Assembly: GCA_007121975.1 (NCBI GenBank)
Contig: SKJO01000150.1
Location: forward strand, 1-7,244
From: Nitriliruptoraceae bacterium
GTDB taxonomy: Bacteria; Actinomycetota; Nitriliruptoria; Nitriliruptorales; Nitriliruptoraceae
Direction of reading: 5' to 3'
Length of the DNA: 7,244 nucleotides
Part shown: piece after piece, positions 1 to 6,045 of the stretch
Numbering within the stretch: position 1 is the stretch's first letter
Layout of the letters: every line of letters starts with the position of its first letter
Notes under the pieces: generated by a model
Database searches by the model: none
What the model saw: only the letters and a program-made list of their open reading frames with translations
What the model was told of the DNA's origin: nothing
Made by a program: the position numbers and the translations under genes

Positions 1-773
1 CGGCCGCTGACCGCATCTTCGTGTCCGGCCGGCCGATGGGCACCGGCTTCCCGGTGCTGCTGATCGCCGGGATGACCGCGGGAGCGCGCACGGCGATGAC
101 GATGGCGGCCGCAGCCGTGCTCGGCCACGCCGTGATCGACCTGCTCGCGGGGCTCGGCACCGCGCAGGTGCCGGGCCTGCTGGCCCGCACCGCCGCGCTG
201 CCGTTGCTGGCGGTGGTCGGCGCAACCGGCGCCCACGTCGAGCAGCAGCGCGACCGCGCGATGCTGCGGGCGGTGAGCGAGGACCCCGTCACCGGGCTGC
301 TCAACGTGCGCACCTTCTACGCGGAACTCGCGCACCTGCGCGAGCAGCAGCTGCCGTTCACGGTCCTGCTCGCCGACATCCGCGGGATGCGCGCCCTCAA
401 CGAGCGCTACGGCCACCCGACCGGCACCGAGGCGATGCGCGCGATGGCCCACGTGCTGCGCCGCTCGGCGGGGGCGGACGTGCTCGCCTCCCGGCTCGGC
501 AGCGACGAGATCGCGGTCGCGCTGGTCGGCGAGGACCGCGAGCGCTGCCAGACGGTGGTCGAGCAGGTCATGCTCCGGCTGCACGACGAGCTGGTGTCGC
601 TGCCCGACGGCCAGCGCTTCGAGATCCACGCGGCCTACGGCATCGCCCGGTTCCCCGAGGACGGCGCGGACGAGGTGGCGGTACTGACCGCCGCGGACCG
701 GGCCAAGGAGCAGGCCAAGCGCGAGGGGCTGGACCGGGTGGCGCAGGCCCAACCGGAGCCCGAGCGGCCCTGA
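1..773 (+). CDS. Membrane-anchored GGDEF-domain protein, 5' end outside the window
   Basis: This is the C-terminal part of a diguanylate-cyclase-like protein. The frame is open from base 3, and the GTG at 21 has no ribosome binding site before it, so the true start lies upstream. The visible N-terminus (bases about 45-235) is hydrophobic and looks like two membrane segments; a cytoplasmic GGDEF domain follows from about 282 to 740. Conserved landmarks are DPVTGLLN (282-305), the metal-binding Asp in LLADIRGM, and NERYGH. The signature is GSDEI (498-512) instead of GGDEF: both acidic residues are kept, but the second Gly is Ser and Phe is Ile. The usual Asp after the guanine-binding Asn is Glu. 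No RxxD inhibitory site precedes the signature. Known for the family: synthesis of cyclic di-GMP from two GTP. Inference: activity is uncertain, and it could instead be a GTP-binding sensor. The gene converges on the zinc-ribbon gene with 18 bases between stops. Confidence 0.85.
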   Translation, partial: AADRIFVSGRPMGTGFPVLLIAGMTAGARTAMTMAAAAVLGHAVIDLLAGLGTAQVPGLLARTAALPLLAVVGATGAHVEQQRDRAMLRAVSEDPVTGLLNVRTFYAELAHLREQQLPFTVLLADIRGMRALNERYGHPTGTEAMRAMAHVLRRSAGADVLASRLGSDEIAVALVGEDRERCQTVVEQVMLRLHDELVSLPDGQRFEIHAAYGIARFPEDGADEVAVLTAADRAKEQAKREGLDRVAQAQPEPERP

Positions 774-797
774 GCCGGGCCCACCTCGGGCTCAGGG
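768..797. terminator. Candidate bidirectional terminator hairpin shared by two convergent genes
   Basis: CCCTGAGCC (768-776) pairs perfectly with GGCTCAGGG (789-797), giving a 9-bp GC-rich stem and a 12-base loop. The stem contains the stop codon of the GGDEF gene (771-773) and that of the opposing zinc-ribbon gene (792-794 on the minus strand). There is no T-tract on either side, so this would be a tract-less hairpin of the kind often proposed in high-GC actinobacteria. A role in protecting or blocking convergent transcripts is inference. Confidence 0.5.
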
Positions 798-1520
798 GTC
801 GATGACCAGCAGCCGCCCGCACTGCGGGCACTCCGTCAGCGGCGGACCGGCCAGCAGCTCACCGACGTCGGCGTAGGACAGGGTGATGCCACACGCGGTG
901 CAGGTGTTGCCCGTGAGCTTGCCGACCGCGGCACCGCCCGGTCGGGCCGCCACCTGCTCGTAGCGCTGGAGCAGGGCCCGGGGCAGCTCCTCGGCCTGCC
1001 GGTCGCGCTCGGTGGCCAGCGACTCGAGCTCGGCCAGCAGGTCGGCGGCGGCGGCGTCGCGTTCCTCGGTGAGCTCCGCGGCGCGGGCGGTGGCCGACGC
1101 ACGGCCGGCCTCGAGCTGTGCCCGGCGCGACTCGAGCTCCTCGCCGCGCTCCAGCGCCTCGAGCAGCAACTCCTCGTGCTCCTCGATGCGGCGCACGGTG
1201 GTGTCGATCTCGGCCTTGACCGAGCGCATCTCCCGCTGGTTGGTGACCGTGCCGTCGTACAGCCGGGCCTGCTCGGCGTCACGCCGCTGGGTGAGCACGT
1301 CGACCTCGCGCTCGAGCTGGCGCTGCTCGGCGCCGACCCGGTCGAGCGCGACACTGACCTCGTCGAGTTCCTCGGCCAGCCGCTGGTCGAGCTCCCGGGC
1401 TGCCTCGAGCTGCTGCTGCTGGGGCAGCACGTCGAGCTGGCGGCGCAGCTTGCGGCGACGGCTGTCGGTGGCCTGCAGGTCGAGCAGCAGGGCCAGCTCG
1501 TCGGCGCTGGGGTCGGGCAC
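792..1520 (-). CDS. cdsZ: Coiled-coil C4 zinc-ribbon protein (CdsZ / Rv2229c type)
   Basis: This 242-aa protein has a long charged helical region (residues about 10-185, rich in E/R/L/A with heptad-like spacing) that should form an antiparallel coiled coil. A C-terminal zinc ribbon follows, with CTAC at 207-210 and CPQC at 231-234, i.e. four Cys ligands. This is the architecture of the actinobacterial C4-type zinc-ribbon family annotated as CdsZ; a nucleic-acid or regulatory role is suggested for the family, but I know of no firmly assigned reaction. Start choice: GGAG at 1530-1527 lies six bases before the GTG at 1520, giving an N-terminus of M-PDPSADELALLLDLQ that fits the family. Alternatives are ATG at 1526, which overlaps the nif3 stop as ATGA but has the SD abutting it, and GTG at 1532. 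The gene lies directly downstream of the Nif3-like gene, the same order as Rv2230c-Rv2229c in Mycobacterium tuberculosis, and is probably translationally coupled to it. Confidence 0.9.
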   Translation of the reverse strand: MPDPSADELALLLDLQATDSRRRKLRRQLDVLPQQQQLEAARELDQRLAEELDEVSVALDRVGAEQRQLEREVDVLTQRRDAEQARLYDGTVTNQREMRSVKAEIDTTVRRIEEHEELLLEALERGEELESRRAQLEAGRASATARAAELTEERDAAAADLLAELESLATERDRQAEELPRALLQRYEQVAARPGGAAVGKLTGNTCTACGITLSYADVGELLAGPPLTECPQCGRLLVIDP

Positions 1521-1522
1521 AC

Positions 1523-2650
1523 TCATCTCCACGGCACGGTCGGTACGGCCGACGCTAGCAGCGTGGCGCTCAGCCCCCGCTCCCGGGCCGCGGCGGCCAA
1601 CCGCAAGCGCCAGGTCGGCATGGCCGCCACCTCGGTGGCATGGTGCCCGGCGTCGATCAGCGCCAGTCCCTGCTCGAGCGCGTCGAGGGTGACGTGGTGG
1701 CGCAGGTCGCCCGTCACGTAGACGTCCGCGCCGCTGGCCTGCGCCGCCCCGATCAGCCCGTCCCCGGCGCCCCCCACCACGGCGACCACGTGGACCTCAC
1801 GGTCGGGCTCGCCGGCGGTGCGCAGGTGGGGGGCGGGCAGTTGCGTACGAATCGTCTCGGCGACGGCGTCCAGCGGCATCGGTCGGGGCAGTCGGCCCAC
1901 CCGTCCGAAGCCGACCTCGGCGCCGTCGAGCAGCGGCAGCAGGTCGTAGGCGACCTCCTCGTAGGGGTGGGCGGCGATCAGCGCACGGACCACCACGCCG
2001 ATCCGGCCGGTGGGCAGCTCCACCTCGAGGCGCAGCTCGTCCTCGGCGGCGTCCTGCCCGACGGTGCCGGAGTACGGGTCGGCCCCGGCCAGCGGTCGGA
2101 AGGTTCCGGTGCCGGCGACCCGGAAGCTGCAGCGCTCGTAGTCGCCGATGCGGCCCGCGCCGGCTGCCGAGACCGCATCGAGCACCGCATCCACCGCTTC
2201 GGGCGGCACGAACGTGACGAGCTTGACCCGCTCGTCACGGCGCACCTCGGTGGTCAGTGGGCGCACGTCGGTGAGTCCGAGCAGCGCCACGACCGGGTCG
2301 TTGGTGCCGGCCCCGTCGTTGGTGACATCGAGGTTGGTGTGTGCCGCGGCGACCGCGATCCGCTGGCTGGCGGCCTGCAGCGCCAGTCGGCCCGGCGCCG
2401 TCGCCGGGGTGAGTGCGCTCAGCGGGCGGAAGAGCAGCGGATGGTGGGCGAGCACCAGGGTGTCGGGCTGCTCGGCGGCCTCGGCGAGCACCGCGCCGGT
2501 CACGTCCAGGGTCACCAGCACCCGGCGCACCGGCCAGGCCGGATCCCCCACCTGCAGCCCCGGGTGGTCCCAGGATGCCGCCTGCGCGCGGGGGTAGCGT
2601 TCCTCGACCAGCGCGAGCCAGTCGCCGACGGTGTCGATCGGGCCGGACAC
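1523..2650 (-). CDS. Nif3-like (DUF34/YbgI/YqfO) dinuclear metal centre protein, long form with PII-like insert
   Basis: A 375-aa Nif3/DUF34 family protein, often annotated as 'GTP cyclohydrolase I type 2 homolog' although its substrate is not established. The expected metal ligands are present: HHPLLF (His69/His70), AHTNLD (His104, Asp108) and, near the C-terminus, DAGHHATE (His336, Glu340). TGDLRHH precedes the last motif, as in relatives. Residues about 141-240 form the extra PII/CutA-like domain between the two catalytic halves, ending in AHPYEEVAYD; this explains the 375 aa against roughly 250 for insert-less YbgI. Start choice: the GTG at 2650 has a perfect AGGAGG six bases upstream (2662-2657). 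A longer reading from GTG 2668 would put that SD inside the gene and lacks its own. The zinc-ribbon gene follows with its start overlapping or abutting this stop, making a two-gene operon. Upstream, the gene diverges from tRNA-Val. Confidence 0.93.
   Translation of the reverse strand: MSGPIDTVGDWLALVEERYPRAQAASWDHPGLQVGDPAWPVRRVLVTLDVTGAVLAEAAEQPDTLVLAHHPLLFRPLSALTPATAPGRLALQAASQRIAVAAAHTNLDVTNDGAGTNDPVVALLGLTDVRPLTTEVRRDERVKLVTFVPPEAVDAVLDAVSAAGAGRIGDYERCSFRVAGTGTFRPLAGADPYSGTVGQDAAEDELRLEVELPTGRIGVVVRALIAAHPYEEVAYDLLPLLDGAEVGFGRVGRLPRPMPLDAVAETIRTQLPAPHLRTAGEPDREVHVVAVVGGAGDGLIGAAQASGADVYVTGDLRHHVTLDALEQGLALIDAGHHATEVAAMPTWRLRLAAAARERGLSATLLASAVPTVPWR
1527..1530 (-). promoter_or_regulatory. 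Ribosome binding site of the zinc-ribbon gene, inside the end of nif3
   Basis: GGAG on the minus strand sits over the last two sense codons of the Nif3-like gene. It is six bases from GTG 1520 but touches ATG 1526, so it argues for the GTG start. Its position means ribosomes finishing nif3 would terminate on top of it, consistent with translational coupling. Confidence 0.55.
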
Positions 2651-2656
2651 GTGCTG

Positions 2657-2662
2657 CCTCCT
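2657..2662 (-). promoter_or_regulatory. Consensus ribosome binding site fixing the nif3-like start
   Basis: A full AGGAGG on the minus strand lies six bases before GTG 2650. It decides between that start and an in-frame GTG at 2668, which would include the SD as Arg-Arg codons. Confidence 0.8.
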
Positions 2663-2673
2663 CGTCACGTCCC

Positions 2674-2679
2674 AGCGTA
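2674..2679 (-). promoter_or_regulatory. Possible -10 box for the nif3/zinc-ribbon operon
   Basis: TACGCT on the minus strand matches the actinobacterial TANNNT pattern. It would start transcription near 2667, leaving a leader of about 17 bases that just includes the AGGAGG. No recognisable -35 hexamer lies 16-18 bases upstream, so this is a weak, position-based call. Confidence 0.3.
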
Positions 2680-2745
2680 GACCTCACGCGCCGGGGCCCG
2701 CCGCCAGCCCCCGCGCATGCGTGCCCCCCGCGGGCGGCCGAGCGC

Positions 2746-2751
2746 TAGCCT
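2746..2751 (+). promoter_or_regulatory. Possible -10 box for tRNA-Val
   Basis: TAGCCT lies 11 bases before the first base of the mature tRNA, which is the right distance for a short 5' leader removed by RNase P. No TTGACA-like -35 is visible. The identical hexamer, in a similar sequence setting, sits ahead of the DUF3467 gene at 6886-6891, which adds some support. Confidence 0.4.
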
Positions 2752-2762
2752 GCGCGACGTCC

Positions 2763-2836
2763 GGGCGGGTAGCTCAGCTGGCAAGAGCGCCTCGTTTACA
2801 CCGAGGAGGCCGGGGGTTCGAGCCCCTCCCCGCCCA
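2763..2836 (+). tRNA. tRNA-Val (anticodon UAC)
   Basis: A complete 74-base cloverleaf folds by hand. The acceptor stem GGGCGGG (2763-2769) pairs fully with CCCGCCC (2829-2835), followed by discriminator A2836. The D stem is GCTC/GAGC (2772-2775, 2785-2788). The anticodon stem is CCTCG/CGAGG (2790-2794, 2802-2806) around the loop TTTACAC, placing TAC at 2797-2799. The variable loop is five bases. The T stem is GGGGG/CCCTC with one G-U pair and the loop TTCGAGC. CCA is not encoded. The tRNA should read GUA and, by wobble, GUG. GUA is rare in this window: I noticed it only four times (681, 1546 on minus, 6033, 7142). The phosphorylase gene begins 56 bases downstream with no strong terminator between, so read-through is possible. 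Confidence 0.97.
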
Positions 2837-2892
2837 CGGCCCGACCCGGCCGACCCCGGCACCCGACGCGCTGCCCCCGTGAGGAGCACCCC

Positions 2893-4989
2893 ATGGCCGA
2901 TCTGCGCCACGACCTCGACCGCCTCGCCCGCAACCTGCGCTGGGCCTGGCACCGTCCGACCGGCGACCTGCTGCGCGCCCTGGACCCGGCCGCCTGGCTG
3001 GCCACCAACCGCAACCCCGTGGCGGTGGTGGCCGGGCTGAGCCCCCAGCGGCTGGCCGCACTGGAGGCCGACCCCGGCTTCCGCACCCGGGTCTCGGTGG
3101 CGCTCGCCGACCTCGACGGCGAGCTCGGCCGGCAGGACACCTGGTACACCCGGGCGGGCGGCGACCCGCAGCGCACGGTGGCCTACCTGTCCGCCGAGTT
3201 CGGCCTGGTCGACTGCCTGCGGATCTACTCCGGAGGGCTGGGCGTCCTGGCCGGCGACCACCTGCGCTCGGCCTCCGACCTGGGCCTGCCGATGGTCGCC
3301 ATCGGGCTGGCCTACGACGAGGGCTACTTCGTGCAGTCCATCGACGCGCACGGTCACCAGCATGCCGAGCCGGCCACCAACCGCTTCGATCAGCTGCCCA
3401 CGGAGCTGGTCCGAGACGCCGAGGGCAAGCCCCTGACCGTCGAGGTCGAGCTCGGCGACGGACCGCTGCTCGTGCGGGCCTGGAAGGTGCAGGTCGGCCG
3501 GGTGCCGCTGTACCTGCTCGACACCGGGGTGGCGTCCAACACCGAGGCCCAGCGACGCATCACCTTCGAGCTGTACGGCGGAGACTCCGACACCCGCATC
3601 CGCCAGGAGGTCGTGCTCGGCGTCGGCGCGGTCAAGCTGCTGCACGCGCTCGAGCTCGACGTGAAGGTGCTGCACCTCAACGAGGGACATGCGGCCTTCG
3701 CGGGGCTCGAGCGCATCGGTGACCTGCGCGCGGAGGGCCTCGACTTCGATCAGGCCCGGGACCGCCTGCGCGACGAGCTGGTGTTCACGACCCACACCCC
3801 CGTCCCGGCCGGGCACGACGAGTTCGGCTACGACCTCGCTGCCCACCACCTCGGCCCGCTGTGCCACCGCATCGGCGTGCCGTTCGAGCAGCTGTGGCCG
3901 CTGGCCAACGCGCCGGGCGACCACACCTGGAACCAGACGGTGCTGGCGCTGCGGCTCGCGGGCCGGGCCAACGGGGTCGCCCGGCTGCATGGCGAGGTGT
4001 CCCGGCAGATGTGGGCCCGGCTGTGGCCCGACCGAGCCGTCGAGGACGTGCCGATCGCTCACGTCACCAACGGGGTGCACCCCCAGCAGTGGGTCGGCCC
4101 GGAGATCGGCGAGCTGCTCAACCGCTCGCTGGGCGACGACTGGCGCACCCTGGCCGGCCCCGACACGTTCCAGGCGATCGACGAGCTCCCGGCCGACAAG
4201 CTGTGGGCTGCGCACCGCCGGGCCCGCCACCGGCTGATCGAGTCGGCCCGTGAGCGCCTCGATGCGCAGGCCGCGCGGTGGGGCACCGGCCCCGACGGCA
4301 ACGGGCTGGATCCCGATGCGCTCACGATCACCTTCGCCCGCCGGTTCGCGACCTACAAGCGCGCCACGCTGCTGGCGCACGACATCGACCGGCTGGCCGG
4401 CATCCTGACCGGTCCCGGACGCCCGGTGCAGATCCTGATCGCGGGCAAGGCCCACCCCCAGGACCGCGACGGTCAGGCGTTCATCACGCGGCTGGTCGAG
4501 CTGTCGCGCGACCCGCGGCTCGAGGGCCGACTCGTCTTCCTCGAGAACTACGACCTGGCGATGGCGGCCGCACTGGTCGCCGGCAGCGACGTGTGGCTCA
4601 ACAACCCGCTGCGCCCCAACGAGGCCTCCGGCACCTCGGGGATGAAGGCCGCCATGAACGGCGGGCTCAACCTCTCGATCCTCGACGGCTGGTGGGACGA
4701 GGCCGTCGCCGATCTCACCGCGCAGTCGGGCGCCGGCTTCGGGTGGGCGATCGAGGCCGGCTCGCTGCCCGAGGACCCCTGGGGCCGCGACGCCGCGGAG
4801 GCCGATGCGCTGTACCGCCTGCTGAGCGAGCAGGTCGTGCCGACCTACCATGATCGTGACGCCGACGGGGTGCCCCAGCGCTGGGTGGCGATGATGCGCG
4901 AGGCGATCCGGCTGCTCTCGCCGGTGTTCTCCACCCACCGCATGGTCGCCGACTACACCCGACGCTACGGGCAGCTGCCCGAGGGCTGA
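2893..4989 (+). CDS. glgP: Alpha-glucan (glycogen) phosphorylase, short form
   Basis: A 698-aa PLP-dependent phosphorylase that releases glucose-1-phosphate from the ends of alpha-1,4-glucans using inorganic phosphate, in the cytoplasm. The start is ATG 2893, with AGGAG (2882-2886) six bases upstream. The N-terminus is a DUF3417-type region (LARNLRWAWHRPTGDLLRALDP). Next come YSGGLGVLAGDH (112-123), LNEGH (262-266) and FTTHTPVPAG (298-307) with the probable catalytic His301. The phosphate/PLP-binding element is ARRFATYKR (482-490), whose Arg484 and Lys489 keep the spacing of Arg569/Lys574 in muscle phosphorylase. IAGKAHP (516-522) and EASGTSGMK (577-585) follow, with Lys585 the PLP Schiff-base lysine. 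The reading frame is intact. As recalled, M. tuberculosis GlgP (about 860 aa) carries roughly 150 further C-terminal residues after the region aligned to this end (RMVADYTRRYG), so this is a compact form. Preference for glycogen or short maltodextrins cannot be read from sequence. A 59-base gap with a strong hairpin separates it from the SDR genes. Confidence 0.95.
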   Translation: MADLRHDLDRLARNLRWAWHRPTGDLLRALDPAAWLATNRNPVAVVAGLSPQRLAALEADPGFRTRVSVALADLDGELGRQDTWYTRAGGDPQRTVAYLSAEFGLVDCLRIYSGGLGVLAGDHLRSASDLGLPMVAIGLAYDEGYFVQSIDAHGHQHAEPATNRFDQLPTELVRDAEGKPLTVEVELGDGPLLVRAWKVQVGRVPLYLLDTGVASNTEAQRRITFELYGGDSDTRIRQEVVLGVGAVKLLHALELDVKVLHLNEGHAAFAGLERIGDLRAEGLDFDQARDRLRDELVFTTHTPVPAGHDEFGYDLAAHHLGPLCHRIGVPFEQLWPLANAPGDHTWNQTVLALRLAGRANGVARLHGEVSRQMWARLWPDRAVEDVPIAHVTNGVHPQQWVGPEIGELLNRSLGDDWRTLAGPDTFQAIDELPADKLWAAHRRARHRLIESARERLDAQAARWGTGPDGNGLDPDALTITFARRFATYKRATLLAHDIDRLAGILTGPGRPVQILIAGKAHPQDRDGQAFITRLVELSRDPRLEGRLVFLENYDLAMAAALVAGSDVWLNNPLRPNEASGTSGMKAAMNGGLNLSILDGWWDEAVADLTAQSGAGFGWAIEAGSLPEDPWGRDAAEADALYRLLSEQVVPTYHDRDADGVPQRWVAMMREAIRLLSPVFSTHRMVADYTRRYGQLPEG

Positions 4990-5000
4990 GCGGCCGTCCA

Positions 5001-5045
5001 GACCTCCGGGGGCGACGAACCTCACCGGATCCGCTCCCGGAGGTC
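5001..5045 (+). promoter_or_regulatory. Stable hairpin that buries the SD of the downstream SDR gene (or terminator of glgP)
   Basis: GACCTCCGGGGGCG (5001-5014) pairs with CGCTCCCGGAGGTC (5032-5045): 14 base pairs, 13 Watson-Crick and one G-U (5011/5035), closing a 17-base loop. The 3' arm contains the GGAGG SD (5039-5043) of the SDR gene starting at 5049, so the folded RNA would block ribosome loading. It begins 11 bases after the glgP stop and has no T-tract. It could be a translational attenuator, a tract-less terminator, or both. The loop contains ACCTC (5019-5023), a second weak complement to the SD. Confidence 0.6.
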
Positions 5046-5048
5046 ACC

Positions 5049-6044
5049 GTGCTGCCACGCCCACTCGCCCGCGCCGTCGACGCCGTGCTCGAAGGCACGG
5101 TCGTCCTGTCCTTCAGCCGCGTCGGTCACGCCGTGCGCTCCCGGCTCGAGTCCTGGCAGCCGCTGGACACCCTCGACGGGTCCGGACGCCGGGTGCTGGT
5201 CACCGGGGCCAACTCGGGGCTCGGGTATGCGACCACCCGGGCGCTGCTGCGCAGCGGCGCCGAGGTGGTGCTGGTGGTGCGCTCCGAGGCCAAGGGCCGC
5301 GACACCCGCGCGCGACTCGCCGCCGACCTCGGCCGCGACGTGACCGCGAGCACCCAGGTCGAGGTGGCGGACCTCGCCGAGCTCGACACCGTGCGGGCGC
5401 TGGCGGCACGGCTTCTCGCTGACGAGCGACGGATCGACACGGTGATCCACAACGCCGGGGCGATGTTCGACGCCAAGCAGCAGACCGTCGACGGCCTCGA
5501 GCGCACCTACCAGGTCCACGTGGTCGCGCCGTTCCTGCTCACCAGCCTGCTGCTGCCCCGGCTGGCCGACGAGGCACCGACGCGGGTCATCACCGTGACC
5601 TCCGGGGGCATGTACGCCGAGAAGCTGGTCACCCGCCGGGTGGACTCCCCGGGCGGCTACAAGCCGACCGTGGCCTACGCCCGCGCCAAGCGCGCCCAGG
5701 TGAGCCTGACCTGCGAGTGGGCCCGGCGGTTCGGCGAGCGCGGCATCGACTTCCACGTCGTGCACCCGGGGTGGGCGCTGACCCCTGGCGTGGAGAGCTC
5801 GCTGCCCGGGTTCCGCAAGCTCACCGGCCCGATCCTGCGCGACGTCGACGAAGGTGCGGACACCATCGTGTGGCTGGCCCTGGCCGAGGTGGAGGCCTCC
5901 GGCCGCCTGTGGCACGACCGGCGGCCACGCGGCGAGCACAAGGTGCCCTGGACCCGTCCGGAGTCCGACGAGGCCACCCGGCTCTGGCAACGGGTGTGCG
6001 ACGACGCCGGGACCGCACCGGCCATCGACCCGGTACGGAGCTGA
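5049..6044 (+). CDS. Short-chain dehydrogenase/reductase, DHRS12-like
   Basis: A 331-aa SDR that should use NAD(P)(H); the substrate is unknown. The start is GTG 5049, five bases after GGAGG (5039-5043). A leader of about 45 residues precedes the Rossmann fold and resembles the N-terminus of the DHRS12 family. The cofactor loop is TGANSGLG (52-59). The second strand ends in VVRS (Arg78), which mildly favours NADP(H). NAG follows at 135-137. Ser185 (VTSGGM), Tyr210 and Lys214 (YARAK) form the catalytic set, with the wide Ser-Tyr spacing seen in DHRS12/retinol-dehydrogenase relatives. The downstream HPGWALTPGVESSLPGF and GADTIVWLAL segments also look DHRS12-like from memory. The Asn expected in helix 4 of classical SDRs is His157 (TYQVHVVAPF). 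The initiation site is masked by the 5001-5045 hairpin, and the next SDR starts one base after this stop. Confidence 0.88.
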   Translation: MLPRPLARAVDAVLEGTVVLSFSRVGHAVRSRLESWQPLDTLDGSGRRVLVTGANSGLGYATTRALLRSGAEVVLVVRSEAKGRDTRARLAADLGRDVTASTQVEVADLAELDTVRALAARLLADERRIDTVIHNAGAMFDAKQQTVDGLERTYQVHVVAPFLLTSLLLPRLADEAPTRVITVTSGGMYAEKLVTRRVDSPGGYKPTVAYARAKRAQVSLTCEWARRFGERGIDFHVVHPGWALTPGVESSLPGFRKLTGPILRDVDEGADTIVWLALAEVEASGRLWHDRRPRGEHKVPWTRPESDEATRLWQRVCDDAGTAPAIDPVRS

Positions 6045-6045
6045 C

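Noticed and set aside
1012..2748. Plus-strand open frames across the nif3/zinc-ribbon operon
   Set aside because: Serine/arginine-rich or glycine/valine/histidine-rich shadow translations. The minus-strand genes have metal-ligand and zinc-ribbon motifs.
2837..2852. CGGCC/GGCCG hairpin just after the tRNA
   Set aside because: Only 5 bp with a 6-base loop and no T-tract; too weak to call a terminator in this GC-rich sequence.
2665..5025. 786-codon open frame on the minus strand opposite glgP
   Set aside because: It is a mirror frame caused by GC-rich third positions of glgP. Its product is rich in G, R, V, Q, H and P, has no recognisable domain, and would run through the tRNA and the intergenic region.
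5597..5609. GACCTCCGGGGGC, an exact 13-base copy of the 5' arm of the 5001-5045 hairpin, inside the SDR gene
   Set aside because: It encodes the conserved T-S-G-G around the catalytic Ser. One chance 13-mer match in 7 kb of this composition is not surprising, so I do not propose a competing anti-SD element.
5854..6045. Upstream extension of the second SDR reading frame
   Set aside because: It overlaps the end of the first SDR, its sequence is low-complexity Pro/Gly/Arg, and ATG 6046 has a proper SD and begins directly before the first beta strand.
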